Assembly (NCBI RefSeq): GCF_029813775.1 | Contig: NZ_JARVKW010000005.1 | Location: 1-64,000 of the forward strand | DNA from: Streptomyces sp. DH24 | GTDB taxonomy: Bacteria; Actinomycetota; Actinomycetes; Streptomycetales; Streptomycetaceae | DNA length: 64,000 bases | Reading direction: 5' to 3' | Part shown: in pieces, positions 56,403-64,000 of the stretch | How the letters are laid out: each line of letters opens with the position of its first letter | How positions within the stretch are numbered: the stretch's first letter is position 1 | Program-made: the position numbers and the translations under genes | Notes under the pieces: model-generated | What the model was told of the DNA's origin: nothing | The model's input: the letters and a program-made list of their open reading frames with translations, nothing else | The model's database searches: none

Positions 56403-57994
56403 GGGCGCACCTCGATCGACTCGTTCAGGAAGAGACGCTTGGCGACGCCGCCCCGCTCCGTGACGTACGCGACGAGCTTGTCGCTGTCGATCATCGCCGG
56501 GTGGGTCTCGTCGTACTCGACGCACATCACGGCGCCCAGCCAGGGCTCCTGGCCCATCGCGTACACGTAGACGCGACCGGCCCGGAGCGTGTCGACGATC
56601 GCCGCCGCCTGCTCGAAGTTGCTGCCCTTGAGGCGCCGCCCCGCGTCGACCTTGCGCTCCAGCTTCTCGGGGAACAGCGGCCCGTACAGCCAGCTGACCG
56701 GGGCCCCCACGCTCTCCATCCCGATGAACACGGTGTCCACCTGACCCACGGTCGCCGTGACCTGCGCGTACAACTGCGGGGAGATGTTGGTGGAGTCGGC
56801 GGCGAACAGCACCCGGGTGCCGTCCAGGTCCAGCAGCCAGCCGCACTTGGTGCGGATGCGGATGTCGCCGTGCTCACCGAGGAACGGCAGCGCGGTGATG
56901 GTGCCGCCGGGGGTGCCGATCGACTCCAGGTCGTCGAGTTCCACCACGTCGTGGAAGCCGAGGGAACCCAGGATGCGCTTCAGGTCGGGGTCCACGAGGC
57001 TGGAGTTGGCGGACTTCGCGATGACGACCCGCCCCACCCGGTGCCGGATCTTCAGGAGGGTCTCCAGGAGCATGTGGTCCTGGTGGTTGTGGGTGATCAT
57101 CACGTAGTCGATGCGCTCGGGCAGGTCGTCGAAGGTGAACCTGCCGTCGCTCTCGTGCGAGTAGCCGCTGTAGCTGATCACCGGGTCGACCAGGAACGTG
57201 GTGCCCCGGTGCCGGACGAACACGCAGGCGTGGCCGACGTACTCGATGGTGTCCGGGGCGTCGGGCGAGCCGGCCACCGGGGCGGGCGTCTCCTCGAAGA
57301 AGCCCCTGAAGGTCTCCGCGCGCTGCCCGTCGAGGCCGAGGTCCTCGACGATCCGGTCCAGTTCCCCGGCGCCGAGCCCGCCCGCGAAGACCCTGTCGAG
57401 CAGCGGCGAGTCCAACGGCACGGTCACCAGGACCTGGTCGGGCGTGTACGCGAGCACGGGCGTCGTCAGCGCGAACTGTCTGGCGTCCCGGTCGATCGTG
57501 GAGAACCGGACCTGCTGCAACCCGGGGTCGAAGTACGGGGACGCGTAGAGCAGCGGTTCGATGAACCGGTAGTCGGGCGTGCGGTTGTCCCGGTTGTAGA
57601 ACAGCTCCACCCGGCCCGCCAGCGGCTCGGGCAGCCGGCGGTAGACCGACTCCATGGACGCCCCGGTCAGGTCGGGCAGGATCTTCTGCTCCAACTCGTC
57701 GATGGCGTCGGCGAGTTCGAGCAGTGGGGCGACCCGCTCGCGCGAGGACCCGTACCAGTCCCTCACCTTGTCGTACGAGCCGTCCTGCTCGTGCACGAAG
57801 GGACCGCCCTGGAAGCGGGCCTGCTTCAGTGCCGTGCGGTGCGTCTCGGGTTTGTCCAGGTAGGACTCGACGATGGTGCGGTAGTGGTTCTTCAGGTACT
57901 TCGCCAGCGTGTGCGGGGGCAGCAGGTACGACCACGCGTACCACCCGGCGACGGCCGGCTCCGCGATGACGTTCTTCTTCAACGACAGGGGCAC
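56399..57994 (-). CDS. CmlA-type diiron beta-hydroxylase (metallo-beta-lactamase fold)
   Basis: This 531-residue protein should hydroxylate the beta carbon of an amino acid held on the carrier domain of the synthetase encoded next to it. The N-terminal 250 residues are a CmlA-like helical/beta arm (AGWYAWSYLLPPHTLAKYL). The C-terminal MBL domain has THNHQDH, giving His302, His304, Asp306 and His307, then Glu374 (LGEHGD) and Asp400 (FAADSTN). S. venezuelae CmlA (532 residues) uses His305, His307, Asp309, His310, Glu377 and Asp403, so all six have a constant offset of three. The GTG start at 57994 is one base from the previous stop. Ordinary UlaG/MBL hydrolases lack the large N-terminal arm. 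Confidence 0.88.
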   Translation of the reverse strand: MPLSLKKNVIAEPAVAGWYAWSYLLPPHTLAKYLKNHYRTIVESYLDKPETHRTALKQARFQGGPFVHEQDGSYDKVRDWYGSSRERVAPLLELADAIDELEQKILPDLTGASMESVYRRLPEPLAGRVELFYNRDNRTPDYRFIEPLLYASPYFDPGLQQVRFSTIDRDARQFALTTPVLAYTPDQVLVTVPLDSPLLDRVFAGGLGAGELDRIVEDLGLDGQRAETFRGFFEETPAPVAGSPDAPDTIEYVGHACVFVRHRGTTFLVDPVISYSGYSHESDGRFTFDDLPERIDYVMITHNHQDHMLLETLLKIRHRVGRVVIAKSANSSLVDPDLKRILGSLGFHDVVELDDLESIGTPGGTITALPFLGEHGDIRIRTKCGWLLDLDGTRVLFAADSTNISPQLYAQVTATVGQVDTVFIGMESVGAPVSWLYGPLFPEKLERKVDAGRRLKGSNFEQAAAIVDTLRAGRVYVYAMGQEPWLGAVMCVEYDETHPAMIDSDKLVAYVTERGGVAKRLFLNESIEVRP

Positions 57995-57995
57995 A

Positions 57996-58982
57996 TCAGC
58001 CTCCGAATTCGCAGACGTAGTACTGGAAGACGCAGTCGTCCTGGCGCGCGGTGGTCCGCAGCACCCGCAGGCCCGCCGCCGCCAGGTCGAAGGCGTCGAG
58101 CAGGACGGGACTGTGCCCGAGCAGCACCATCGAGCCACCGGGACGCAGCGTGGCGACGAGCCGCGGCAGGATCTCCCGCGCCCGGTCCGTGGAGACCACC
58201 TCGGAGTTGAGGAACCGGCTGAAGACGATCTCGGCGCTGCCCGGCTCGATCGCGGGATCCGCCGCGTCGCCGTGGTGCACGCGCTCCAGGCGCCCCTTGG
58301 CGTACTCGGTCATCTCCCGGCTCAGATCCTGGCCGACCGTCCTGATCCGCGCCGGGTTCAGCGTCGCGAAGTCGGACAGGAACCGTCCGGTCGAGCAGGC
58401 CGGGTCGTAGGCGAGGACGTCCTCGGTGAGCGCCGCGAACCGCGGGCCGAACAGGTCCTTGGTGTAGCGGCGGATGTGTTCCTCGCCCATGCTCAGGAAG
58501 GCGTCGCGCTCGTCACTGACCAGCCACCCGTCCGGCGGGCTCGTCTTCTCCAGGCCCGGCTCCCGCTGCTTGGTGAAGGGATGGACGATCTCGGTGAGCG
58601 GTGTGATCGCGTCGAACACCGCCCGGCGCGCCGTCTCGTCCAGGGGCCGGAAGACGATGCGCGCGTCCGCGGCCGAGGTGCGCAGGGATTCCACCTCGCC
58701 GACCACGTTGTGCCAGTACACCCGGCTGCAGAAGACACCCGGCATGTCGCGGTCGAGGACGTACTCGGAGATCGTCTTGTAACCGGCGTACCAGCGCTCG
58801 CCGAGCCGGAACACGAACAGCCGCTCGGGCCTGCCGGTCAGCTCCTCCCGCAGACAGTGGCCGCCCGGCTGCTCCCAGCGGGAGAAGTCGCCCGCCTGGA
58901 GTTCCGTCCTGGCCTTGATCTCGGTCTCCAGGAATGCCGGGTCGAGGGGCTGCCCCCGGTGCCAACCCTTCTCGGTGTCCAT
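57996..58982 (-). CDS. SAM-dependent transferase (class I methyltransferase fold)
   Basis: This is a 328-residue protein. A specific N-terminal half (WYAGYKTISEYVLDRDMPG; HPFTKQREPGLEKTSPPDGW) is followed by a Rossmann SAM domain with motif I AYDPACSTGRFLSDF (about residues 190-204), VGQDLSREM and LRPGGSMVLLGHSP. It could be a methyltransferase. The long N-terminal half and the CSTG motif also recall isonocardicin-synthase-like 3-amino-3-carboxypropyl transferases acting on phenols, but I cannot confirm that from memory alone. The ATG at 58982 is 3 bases past the synthetase stop. Confidence 0.78.
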   Translation of the reverse strand: MDTEKGWHRGQPLDPAFLETEIKARTELQAGDFSRWEQPGGHCLREELTGRPERLFVFRLGERWYAGYKTISEYVLDRDMPGVFCSRVYWHNVVGEVESLRTSAADARIVFRPLDETARRAVFDAITPLTEIVHPFTKQREPGLEKTSPPDGWLVSDERDAFLSMGEEHIRRYTKDLFGPRFAALTEDVLAYDPACSTGRFLSDFATLNPARIRTVGQDLSREMTEYAKGRLERVHHGDAADPAIEPGSAEIVFSRFLNSEVVSTDRAREILPRLVATLRPGGSMVLLGHSPVLLDAFDLAAAGLRVLRTTARQDDCVFQYYVCEFGG

Positions 58983-58985
58983 TCG

Positions 58986-61796
58986 CTACGCTCCCAGGTA
59001 GGTCTGCCGGAGTTCCCGGATGATCGGCCGGTCTGTCGTGCGGGCCGGTCGGTCCCAGCCCGCCGCCGCGCCCAGTTGCTGCCGGATCGCCGCCAGGACG
59101 GGGGCGTCGGCGGTGCCGGCCTCGGTGACGGTGTCGAGCCATTCCTGCGGGCTCACCGACGGGGCGGTGCCCAGACCGAGTTCGTCGCGCAGACCGTCCT
59201 GGTCGTAGGTGCGGTCCACGAGGACGCTCCGGGCGCCGGCGCCGTCCGACGCGGCGGCCGTCAGCAGGACGTCCACCACGTCGGACACGTGGCAGACGGG
59301 GACGAGGCCGTCGAGCCTGGGCATCACGCCGTGCCGCAGTGACAGGCGCAGCAGCTGCGCGAACGCGTCCCGGTCGAGGAACTCGCCCTCACGGGCGGTG
59401 TGCCCGTATACCAGCCCGGCGCGCATCAGGTCGACGCGGCAGCGCTCGCCGTCCAGCGCCGCGACGTACCCCTCGGCGAGGAACTTCGACTGCGAGTACG
59501 GGTCGCCGACCGCGGCCAGCGCCTCGTGGGTGAGCGGCACGAAGTCCGGGCCGACCGAGGCCGCGGACAGGAACACGAAGCGCGGCGCGTCCAGCGCGGC
59601 CGCCGCGCGCACCAGCGTGCGGGTGGTCGCGACACTGCCGCTCACCTGGCGCTCCAGCGGCAGCAGGTGGTTGACCTCGTAGCCGCAGTGGACGACGGAA
59701 CCCCACCGGCCGGTCCCTGCCGCCGCCGTGCCCTGGGCGAGCGCCTCGACGTCGTCGTAGCCGAGGAACTCGATGCCGGAGAGGTCGGCGGGGTCCCGTT
59801 CGAAGCGCTCGCAGTGCCGTGCGACCAGCCGCCGCGGGTCGCTCGTGGTGACCACGGTGATCCGCCGGCCGTCGCGCAGGAGCCGGTCGAGCACATGGCC
59901 GCCGATGAACCCGCCGGCGCCGGTGAGGGTGATCGTCCCGGGGCGCCCCGCCCCGCTCTCCCGCGCCGGGCGCAGTGCGGCGAGCGCCGCCGGGAGGTCC
60001 GCGAGCTCCGCCGACACCGTGTCGAGTACCTGCCGCACGGGGGAGGGCTGCGCCCCTGGCATGCCCCGCATGCCGGTCACGAAGCCCTCGATGGTGAAGT
60101 CGTAGCTGAGCAGGTCGAAAACGGACTGTACGGGCGCCTCACCGTAGATCTCGCTCAGCTCCACCTGGATGCGCACCAGCGCGAGGGAGTCCGCGCCCGC
60201 GTCGAAGATCGAGGTGGTGGGGTCGATTCCGGTGCCCACGACGCGTTCGACGACGGTGCGGACGACCTCCCAGTCGTCGCGCCCGCCGGGCGCCGGGGCG
60301 CCGGCCCCGCCGTCGGCGCCGTCCGCCTCCTCCGCCCGGGTGCGTCGCGCGAGGTCCCGCAGCACCGCCTTGTCCGCCTTGCCGCTGTCGGTGACCGGAA
60401 TCTCGGGCAGCGCGAGCAGTACGTCCGGCATCTCCCACGGCGGGAGCAGGTCACGCAGCCACGGCCGCAGGTCCTCCGCCGGGCGGTCCGTCGCGGTGTG
60501 GGCCATGATCAGCGAGGTGTCGTCGGTGAGACACACGACCGGGGTGTCCATCAGCCGGGCGAGCCGCCGCCCCAGATCGGTCAGGCAGATCCGGTGACCG
60601 AGGCGCTTGATCTGCTCGTCGAGACGTCCCAGGTAGAACAACTCGCCGTCGCGCAGCTCGACTTCGTCGCCGGTGTGGTAGGCGGGGCCGCCGTCGACCG
60701 TGGTGAAGGGGCCCGACCCGTCCGAGGGCCGCCCCTCGTAGCCCAGCGCCACCCCGGCGCCCACCAGGACGAGTTCGCCCCGCCCCGAGTCGGCGTACAC
60801 GTTCCGCCCGGGGTCGTGGACCCGCGCCGTGTAGCCGTCGATGGGCCGGCCGATGGAGGCCGTGAAGCGGGACGGCTCGGCGACGCTGAAGCAGACCGTT
60901 CCCTCGGAGGGGCCGTAGGCGTTCAGCACCCGGCTGTAGCGGGCGGCGGCGCGGAACTCCACCTCGGACAGGGCCTCGCCGGCGAAGACGACGGTACCGA
61001 TCGCCTTGCGCGCCTCGTCGTTCAGCCGCCCGTACACCGAAGGGGGCACCGTGATGATGTCGCAGCCGTTGTCCCGCAGGTGCCTGCCGACCGCGCTGAG
61101 CCACGAGCCGCCGTCCCAGTCCGGCACCACCAGTCGCGCACCGGCGTGGATCGCCACCAGGATCTCGGCGACGGAGGCGTCGAACGACAGGGAGGAGAAC
61201 TGCAGCATCCGGTGGCCGGGCTTCACACCGAAGAGGCGGGTCTGGGCACGGCAGAGGTTCTCGATCCCGGCGTGGCCGACGTTCACGAGCTTGGGCCGCC
61301 CGGTCGAGCCGGAGGTGAAAATGGAGTACGCGACCTGCTGCGCGGGCCACACCCCGGGCGCCGCCTGCGGTGCGTCCCCCGCGGGCTCCGCCGCCGCGGC
61401 CCGCGCGACGTCGTCGGCGCCGAGCACCTGGCCCGCCGCGCCGTCCCCGCGCAGGGCCGCGAGCGAGTCAGGCGTGCAGCACACCACCAGCCGGGGCGCC
61501 GCCACGCCCACCGCTTCCCGCATCCGTTCCGCGGGCAGGCCCGGGTTGAGCGGGGTGTAGACGAGTCCGGACCGCATCACGGACAGCGCCCAGACCAGCG
61601 CGTCGGCGGTGTGTTCGCCGACGACGACGGCCCGGCCGCCGTCCGGACAGAGCCGGCGCAACTGCGCCGCGCGGCCCCGGGTGACCTCGTCGAGGTCGGC
61701 GTACGACCAGGTCCGCGCACCCGACTCCAGGGCCACCAGGCCGTCGTGCCGCCCGAGGTGGTGTGCGACGAGCTCAGGCAGATCCACCGAGAACAC
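58986..61796 (-). CDS. NRPS-like A-T-R enzyme (adenylation, carrier, thioester reductase)
   Basis: This is a 936-residue single-module synthetase with no condensation domain. The adenylation domain (about 1-500) has IFTSGSTGRPKLVN, NAYGPSEGTVC, YHTGDEVEL and SGKADK. The carrier domain has FDAGADSLALV, with the phosphopantetheine Ser537. The C-terminal reductase domain (about 620-936) has TLTGAGGFIGGHVLD for NAD(P)H and PYSQSKFLAEGY (Y-x3-K). Such enzymes load an amino acid and release it by reduction to aldehyde or alcohol; CmlP of the chloramphenicol pathway has this build. Pocket residues read roughly D-A-A-T-V-A-A-V-C-K, close to Phe/Tyr-type codes. The start is the GTG at 61796. Confidence 0.9.
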   Translation of the reverse strand: MFSVDLPELVAHHLGRHDGLVALESGARTWSYADLDEVTRGRAAQLRRLCPDGGRAVVVGEHTADALVWALSVMRSGLVYTPLNPGLPAERMREAVGVAAPRLVVCCTPDSLAALRGDGAAGQVLGADDVARAAAAEPAGDAPQAAPGVWPAQQVAYSIFTSGSTGRPKLVNVGHAGIENLCRAQTRLFGVKPGHRMLQFSSLSFDASVAEILVAIHAGARLVVPDWDGGSWLSAVGRHLRDNGCDIITVPPSVYGRLNDEARKAIGTVVFAGEALSEVEFRAAARYSRVLNAYGPSEGTVCFSVAEPSRFTASIGRPIDGYTARVHDPGRNVYADSGRGELVLVGAGVALGYEGRPSDGSGPFTTVDGGPAYHTGDEVELRDGELFYLGRLDEQIKRLGHRICLTDLGRRLARLMDTPVVCLTDDTSLIMAHTATDRPAEDLRPWLRDLLPPWEMPDVLLALPEIPVTDSGKADKAVLRDLARRTRAEEADGADGGAGAPAPGGRDDWEVVRTVVERVVGTGIDPTTSIFDAGADSLALVRIQVELSEIYGEAPVQSVFDLLSYDFTIEGFVTGMRGMPGAQPSPVRQVLDTVSAELADLPAALAALRPARESGAGRPGTITLTGAGGFIGGHVLDRLLRDGRRITVVTTSDPRRLVARHCERFERDPADLSGIEFLGYDDVEALAQGTAAAGTGRWGSVVHCGYEVNHLLPLERQVSGSVATTRTLVRAAAALDAPRFVFLSAASVGPDFVPLTHEALAAVGDPYSQSKFLAEGYVAALDGERCRVDLMRAGLVYGHTAREGEFLDRDAFAQLLRLSLRHGVMPRLDGLVPVCHVSDVVDVLLTAAASDGAGARSVLVDRTYDQDGLRDELGLGTAPSVSPQEWLDTVTEAGTADAPVLAAIRQQLGAAAGWDRPARTTDRPIIRELRQTYLGA

Positions 61797-61880
61797 CTCT
61801 TTCGCCTTGCTGAACCAGTTGAACCGGCCATCGGAGAGGAACGCTTGACGTGCGGGACGGCGCGCGGCGCGGACGTCCGC

Positions 61881-63044
61881 TCACTGAGCGGGACCTGCCG
61901 GACCGTCGTCGGCTCCGATCCGTTCCCGGAGTTCGCCGAGGATGCCCGTGACGGTCTCGGGCGGCAGGAACCTGCTCTTGTACTGCAGTCTCAGCAGCGG
62001 AGGGCCGGGCATCGACCGGTCGGCCAGGAACCTCAGGTCGTCGAAGACCCGGGCGCTGCGCACCGGGATCCAGCGCCAGAGCCCCGGCTCGGGACGCATG
62101 AGCGTCGTGTCGGACACCACGATGCGCGGCATGCGCGCACGGGCGAACTCCGCGCCGAACGAGGGGAGGTCGGCCAGGGTGAACCGGCCGAGCGAGTCGA
62201 AGTACTCACGGGTCTTTCGGAAGTACTCCGGGGTGTACCGCGACGCCGACTCGCCACGCACCACCATGGGTTTGATCTCGACGAAGTAGCCGCCTTTGCG
62301 CGCGAATTCCCAGCGGGACACCGGATATTGCAGCACCAGGCCGCCGCCGATGGCCCGCAGCACCGTGGCGGTGACGGCACTGAGGAGATCGTCGAAAGAG
62401 ATGCCCCTGCGCAGCGGCAGCCACTGCTCGCCGGATTCGGAGATCATCGGTATTCCCCTGCGCCCCGGGACGGGCATCTCGCCGAGCGCTTTCTCCACCA
62501 CGTCGGGATCGGCCGGCGTCATCTCCGCGTACTTGGCGACCAGCGCCGCGTGGTCGCGGTAACGGGCGCCGGCGCGGCGGGCCGGGGTGCCTCGCAGATG
62601 GCCCCGCACCGCCGTGAGCACCGCCACCGCGTCGCCCAGGTCGACGACCATGTGGTTCAGCTTGGCGAACACCACGTACTCACCGTCGGCGCGCGGCCAG
62701 CACGCGACGTGCGCGGCCTCCTCGAGCCGCAGCGGACGGGTGTTGTGGTACGCCGACATCGGGTCGGCGAGCTGGTCCGGGCCGCCGTCCATGGGCGTGT
62801 CGTGCACGACGCAGGTCGCGGCCACGTCGGCCTCGTCGATGCCGAGGAGATGCGCCAGCGCGCGGGTGATTCCCACCTCGCGGAGGAAGCCCTCGACGCC
62901 GGCCGGGTCACCGACGCGGGCGGGGTCGAGCGCGCCGATCCAGGCCGCGCAGGGGTTGATGTCGCAGTCCAGGTCCAGGTCCCGGAGGAAGCTGAAGAGG
63001 CCCCGCACACTGAGTGCGTCGGGACGCAGGGAAAGGCCGGGCAT
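61881..63044 (-). CDS. Stand-alone condensation-domain-like acyltransferase
   Basis: This is a 387-residue protein of the CoA-dependent acyltransferase/condensation superfamily. The HHxxxDG motif appears as NHMVVDLGD (Asn130, His131, Asp135). The first His is replaced by Asn, but the catalytic second His and the structural Asp remain; the Gly is moved by one. The second half has a beta-rich channel region (LVLQYPVSRWEFARKGGYFV). It is the first gene of the cluster in transcription order, 84 bases before the synthetase start. It may N-acylate the amino-diol or condense it with another carrier-bound group. Confidence 0.7.
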   Translation of the reverse strand: MPGLSLRPDALSVRGLFSFLRDLDLDCDINPCAAWIGALDPARVGDPAGVEGFLREVGITRALAHLLGIDEADVAATCVVHDTPMDGGPDQLADPMSAYHNTRPLRLEEAAHVACWPRADGEYVVFAKLNHMVVDLGDAVAVLTAVRGHLRGTPARRAGARYRDHAALVAKYAEMTPADPDVVEKALGEMPVPGRRGIPMISESGEQWLPLRRGISFDDLLSAVTATVLRAIGGGLVLQYPVSRWEFARKGGYFVEIKPMVVRGESASRYTPEYFRKTREYFDSLGRFTLADLPSFGAEFARARMPRIVVSDTTLMRPEPGLWRWIPVRSARVFDDLRFLADRSMPGPPLLRLQYKSRFLPPETVTGILGELRERIGADDGPAGPAQ

Positions 63045-63237
63045 CAGCGCTCAGTTCTCTCGGAAGGGGTGCGTGCGGAAGGACACGGCGATCTCACGAA
63101 CGCGGAACGGCAGACTGGAGTTTGTCGACAGCGGCCGTGTTTCTCAAGGGCGTTCAAATGCAGCCGGTCGCGCCCTGCGGGCAGGGGCGTGCAACTGCGG
63201 AAACGCCTCACTTGAACACTCATGTGACCGGCTCCCG

Positions 63238-64000
63238 TCATGCGTCCGCCCGTTTTTCCGGCGCGCCTTCTTCCGGCAGGAACGACATTTCGCGCCGGCG
63301 CAGTTGTTCCTCCGCGGTGTCCTCCACACGGCGCATCGCGAAGCGCAGGATCGGCGGCGCCATCACGGACGTGACGATGGCGACGAGCACGATCAGGGTG
63401 TACGTCGTGGCGTTCAGGACACCGATGCGCAGGCCCACCGTGGCGATGACGAGCTGGATGACGCCGCGGGCGTTCAGGGCGCCGCCGAGGGCGAGGGACT
63501 CCCAGGCCCCGACACCGGCCACCCGGGCACCGGCGTAGGCGCCCGCCACCTTGCCGACGACGGCGATCAGCAGGAGTGCCGCGGCCGCCAGGAGGATCTC
63601 GGGGCGGGTGAGCGCGGTCAGTTCCACGCGCAGGCCCGCGGTGGCGAAGAAGAGCGGTGCGAACACCGACAGGACGACGGTGCGCAGCGGGGACAGTTGG
63701 GCGCGCACGGCCCGGGGCCCCGCGCCGAGGAGCATGCCGGCGAGGAAGGCGCCGAACATGGCCTCGAGGCCGAGCGCGTGGGTCGCGGCCGCGCTGAGCA
63801 GGATGAACGCGGTGGCGCCCGGCACGGTGGTGCGGCTGTCGCCGGAGCGTGCCGCCGCCGTCATGGCGCGCCGGACCAGGGGCCGGGCGATCAGGGCGGT
63901 GACGGCCAGGGCGAGGGCCACGGCGGCCAGCGGCTCGGCGACACTGCCGGCCCCGGCGGCCCCGGCGGCCATCGCGGTGACCACGGACAGCAGGATCCAT
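63238..64000 (-). CDS. Cation:proton antiporter (CPA2/KefB-type), 5' end cut by window
   Basis: At least 254 residues of the C-terminal part of a monovalent-cation/proton antiporter are visible. It has eight or so membrane helices, LGLEAMFGAFLAGMLLG with the family Phe-Gly-Ala-Phe signature, an FFATAGLRVELTAL helix and GALNARGVIQLVIATVGL. The frame stays open to the right edge (a Trp-Ile-Leu-Leu-Ser-Val-Val segment precedes the first visible Met), so the true start is outside. The short C-terminal tail lacks a TrkA/RCK domain. Whether it belongs to the biosynthetic cluster is unclear; 193 non-coding bases separate it. Confidence 0.85.
   Translation of the reverse strand, partial: WILLSVVTAMAAGAAGAGSVAEPLAAVALALAVTALIARPLVRRAMTAAARSGDSRTTVPGATAFILLSAAATHALGLEAMFGAFLAGMLLGAGPRAVRAQLSPLRTVVLSVFAPLFFATAGLRVELTALTRPEILLAAAALLLIAVVGKVAGAYAGARVAGVGAWESLALGGALNARGVIQLVIATVGLRIGVLNATTYTLIVLVAIVTSVMAPPILRFAMRRVEDTAEEQLRRREMSFLPEEGAPEKRADA

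Noticed and set aside
49904..63044. Assigning the cluster to chloramphenicol itself
   Set aside because: Genes for p-aminophenylalanine supply, the CmlI-type N-oxygenase and the CmlS-type halogenase are not visible, while ATP-grasp and TauD genes absent from that pathway are present.

Overview
This is a high-GC (about 70 percent) actinobacterial chromosome segment. Gene order, GTG/CTG/TTG starts, 4-bp start/stop overlaps and the families present (DUF397/DUF5753 pairs, BREX-2/Pgl, an SCO2322-type protein, a StrR-type ParB regulator) point to Streptomyces. Both ends cut through genes: an ECF ATPase on the left and a cation/proton antiporter on the right.

Positions 1-25060 look like ordinary core chromosome. 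A cobalamin-riboswitch operon (minus strand, 4045 to 1) encodes an alpha/alpha-barrel surface protein, an SCO2322-type anchored protein, EcfT and EcfA, which reads as a vitamin B12 or cobalt uptake system. A KstR-like TetR regulator, with a perfect KstR-type operator, faces a glycosyltransferase / methyltransferase / alpha-alpha-barrel operon. Then come a wall amidase, small membrane proteins, methyltransferases, an MFS exporter with an extra C-terminal domain, a MaoC hydratase, a Nif3 / zinc-ribbon / RNase HI-phosphatase operon, eda, yaaA, an RNB ribonuclease and the RNase P RNA gene rnpB.

Positions 25060-49877 are a genomic island of about 24.8 kb inserted at the 3' end of rnpB. A perfect 26-bp direct repeat (25034-25059 and 49852-49877) flanks it, and a third near-copy lies at 26176-26199. 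It carries a complete BREX type 2 (Pgl) phage-defence system: pglW, pglX, pglY, pglZ, brxD and brxHI. An insert between pglX and pglY holds an ATP-binding / DUF5753 / DUF397 trio, an EcsC-like protein and a YefM-YoeB toxin-antitoxin pair. A decayed DUF262 (GmrSD/BrxU-like) restriction gene sits between pglZ and brxD. PglX is a base-composition mosaic: its catalytic/target-recognition core is about 48-50 percent GC. I found no integrase.

Positions 49904-63044 are a minus-strand biosynthetic gene cluster touching the right end of the island. A free-standing A-T-R synthetase (adenylation, carrier, thioester reductase), a CmlA-type diiron beta-hydroxylase with all six metal-ligand positions at CmlA spacing, two chloramphenicol 3-O-phosphotransferase homologues, a HAD phosphatase, an MFS exporter and a StrR-type activator suggest a chloramphenicol-like aryl amino-diol scaffold. 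It would be further processed by a TauD oxygenase, an ATP-grasp ligase, a SAM-dependent transferase and a condensation-domain-like acyltransferase. No p-aminophenylalanine or nitro/chloro genes are visible, so the product is probably not chloramphenicol itself. This cluster is the best candidate here for an undescribed system.
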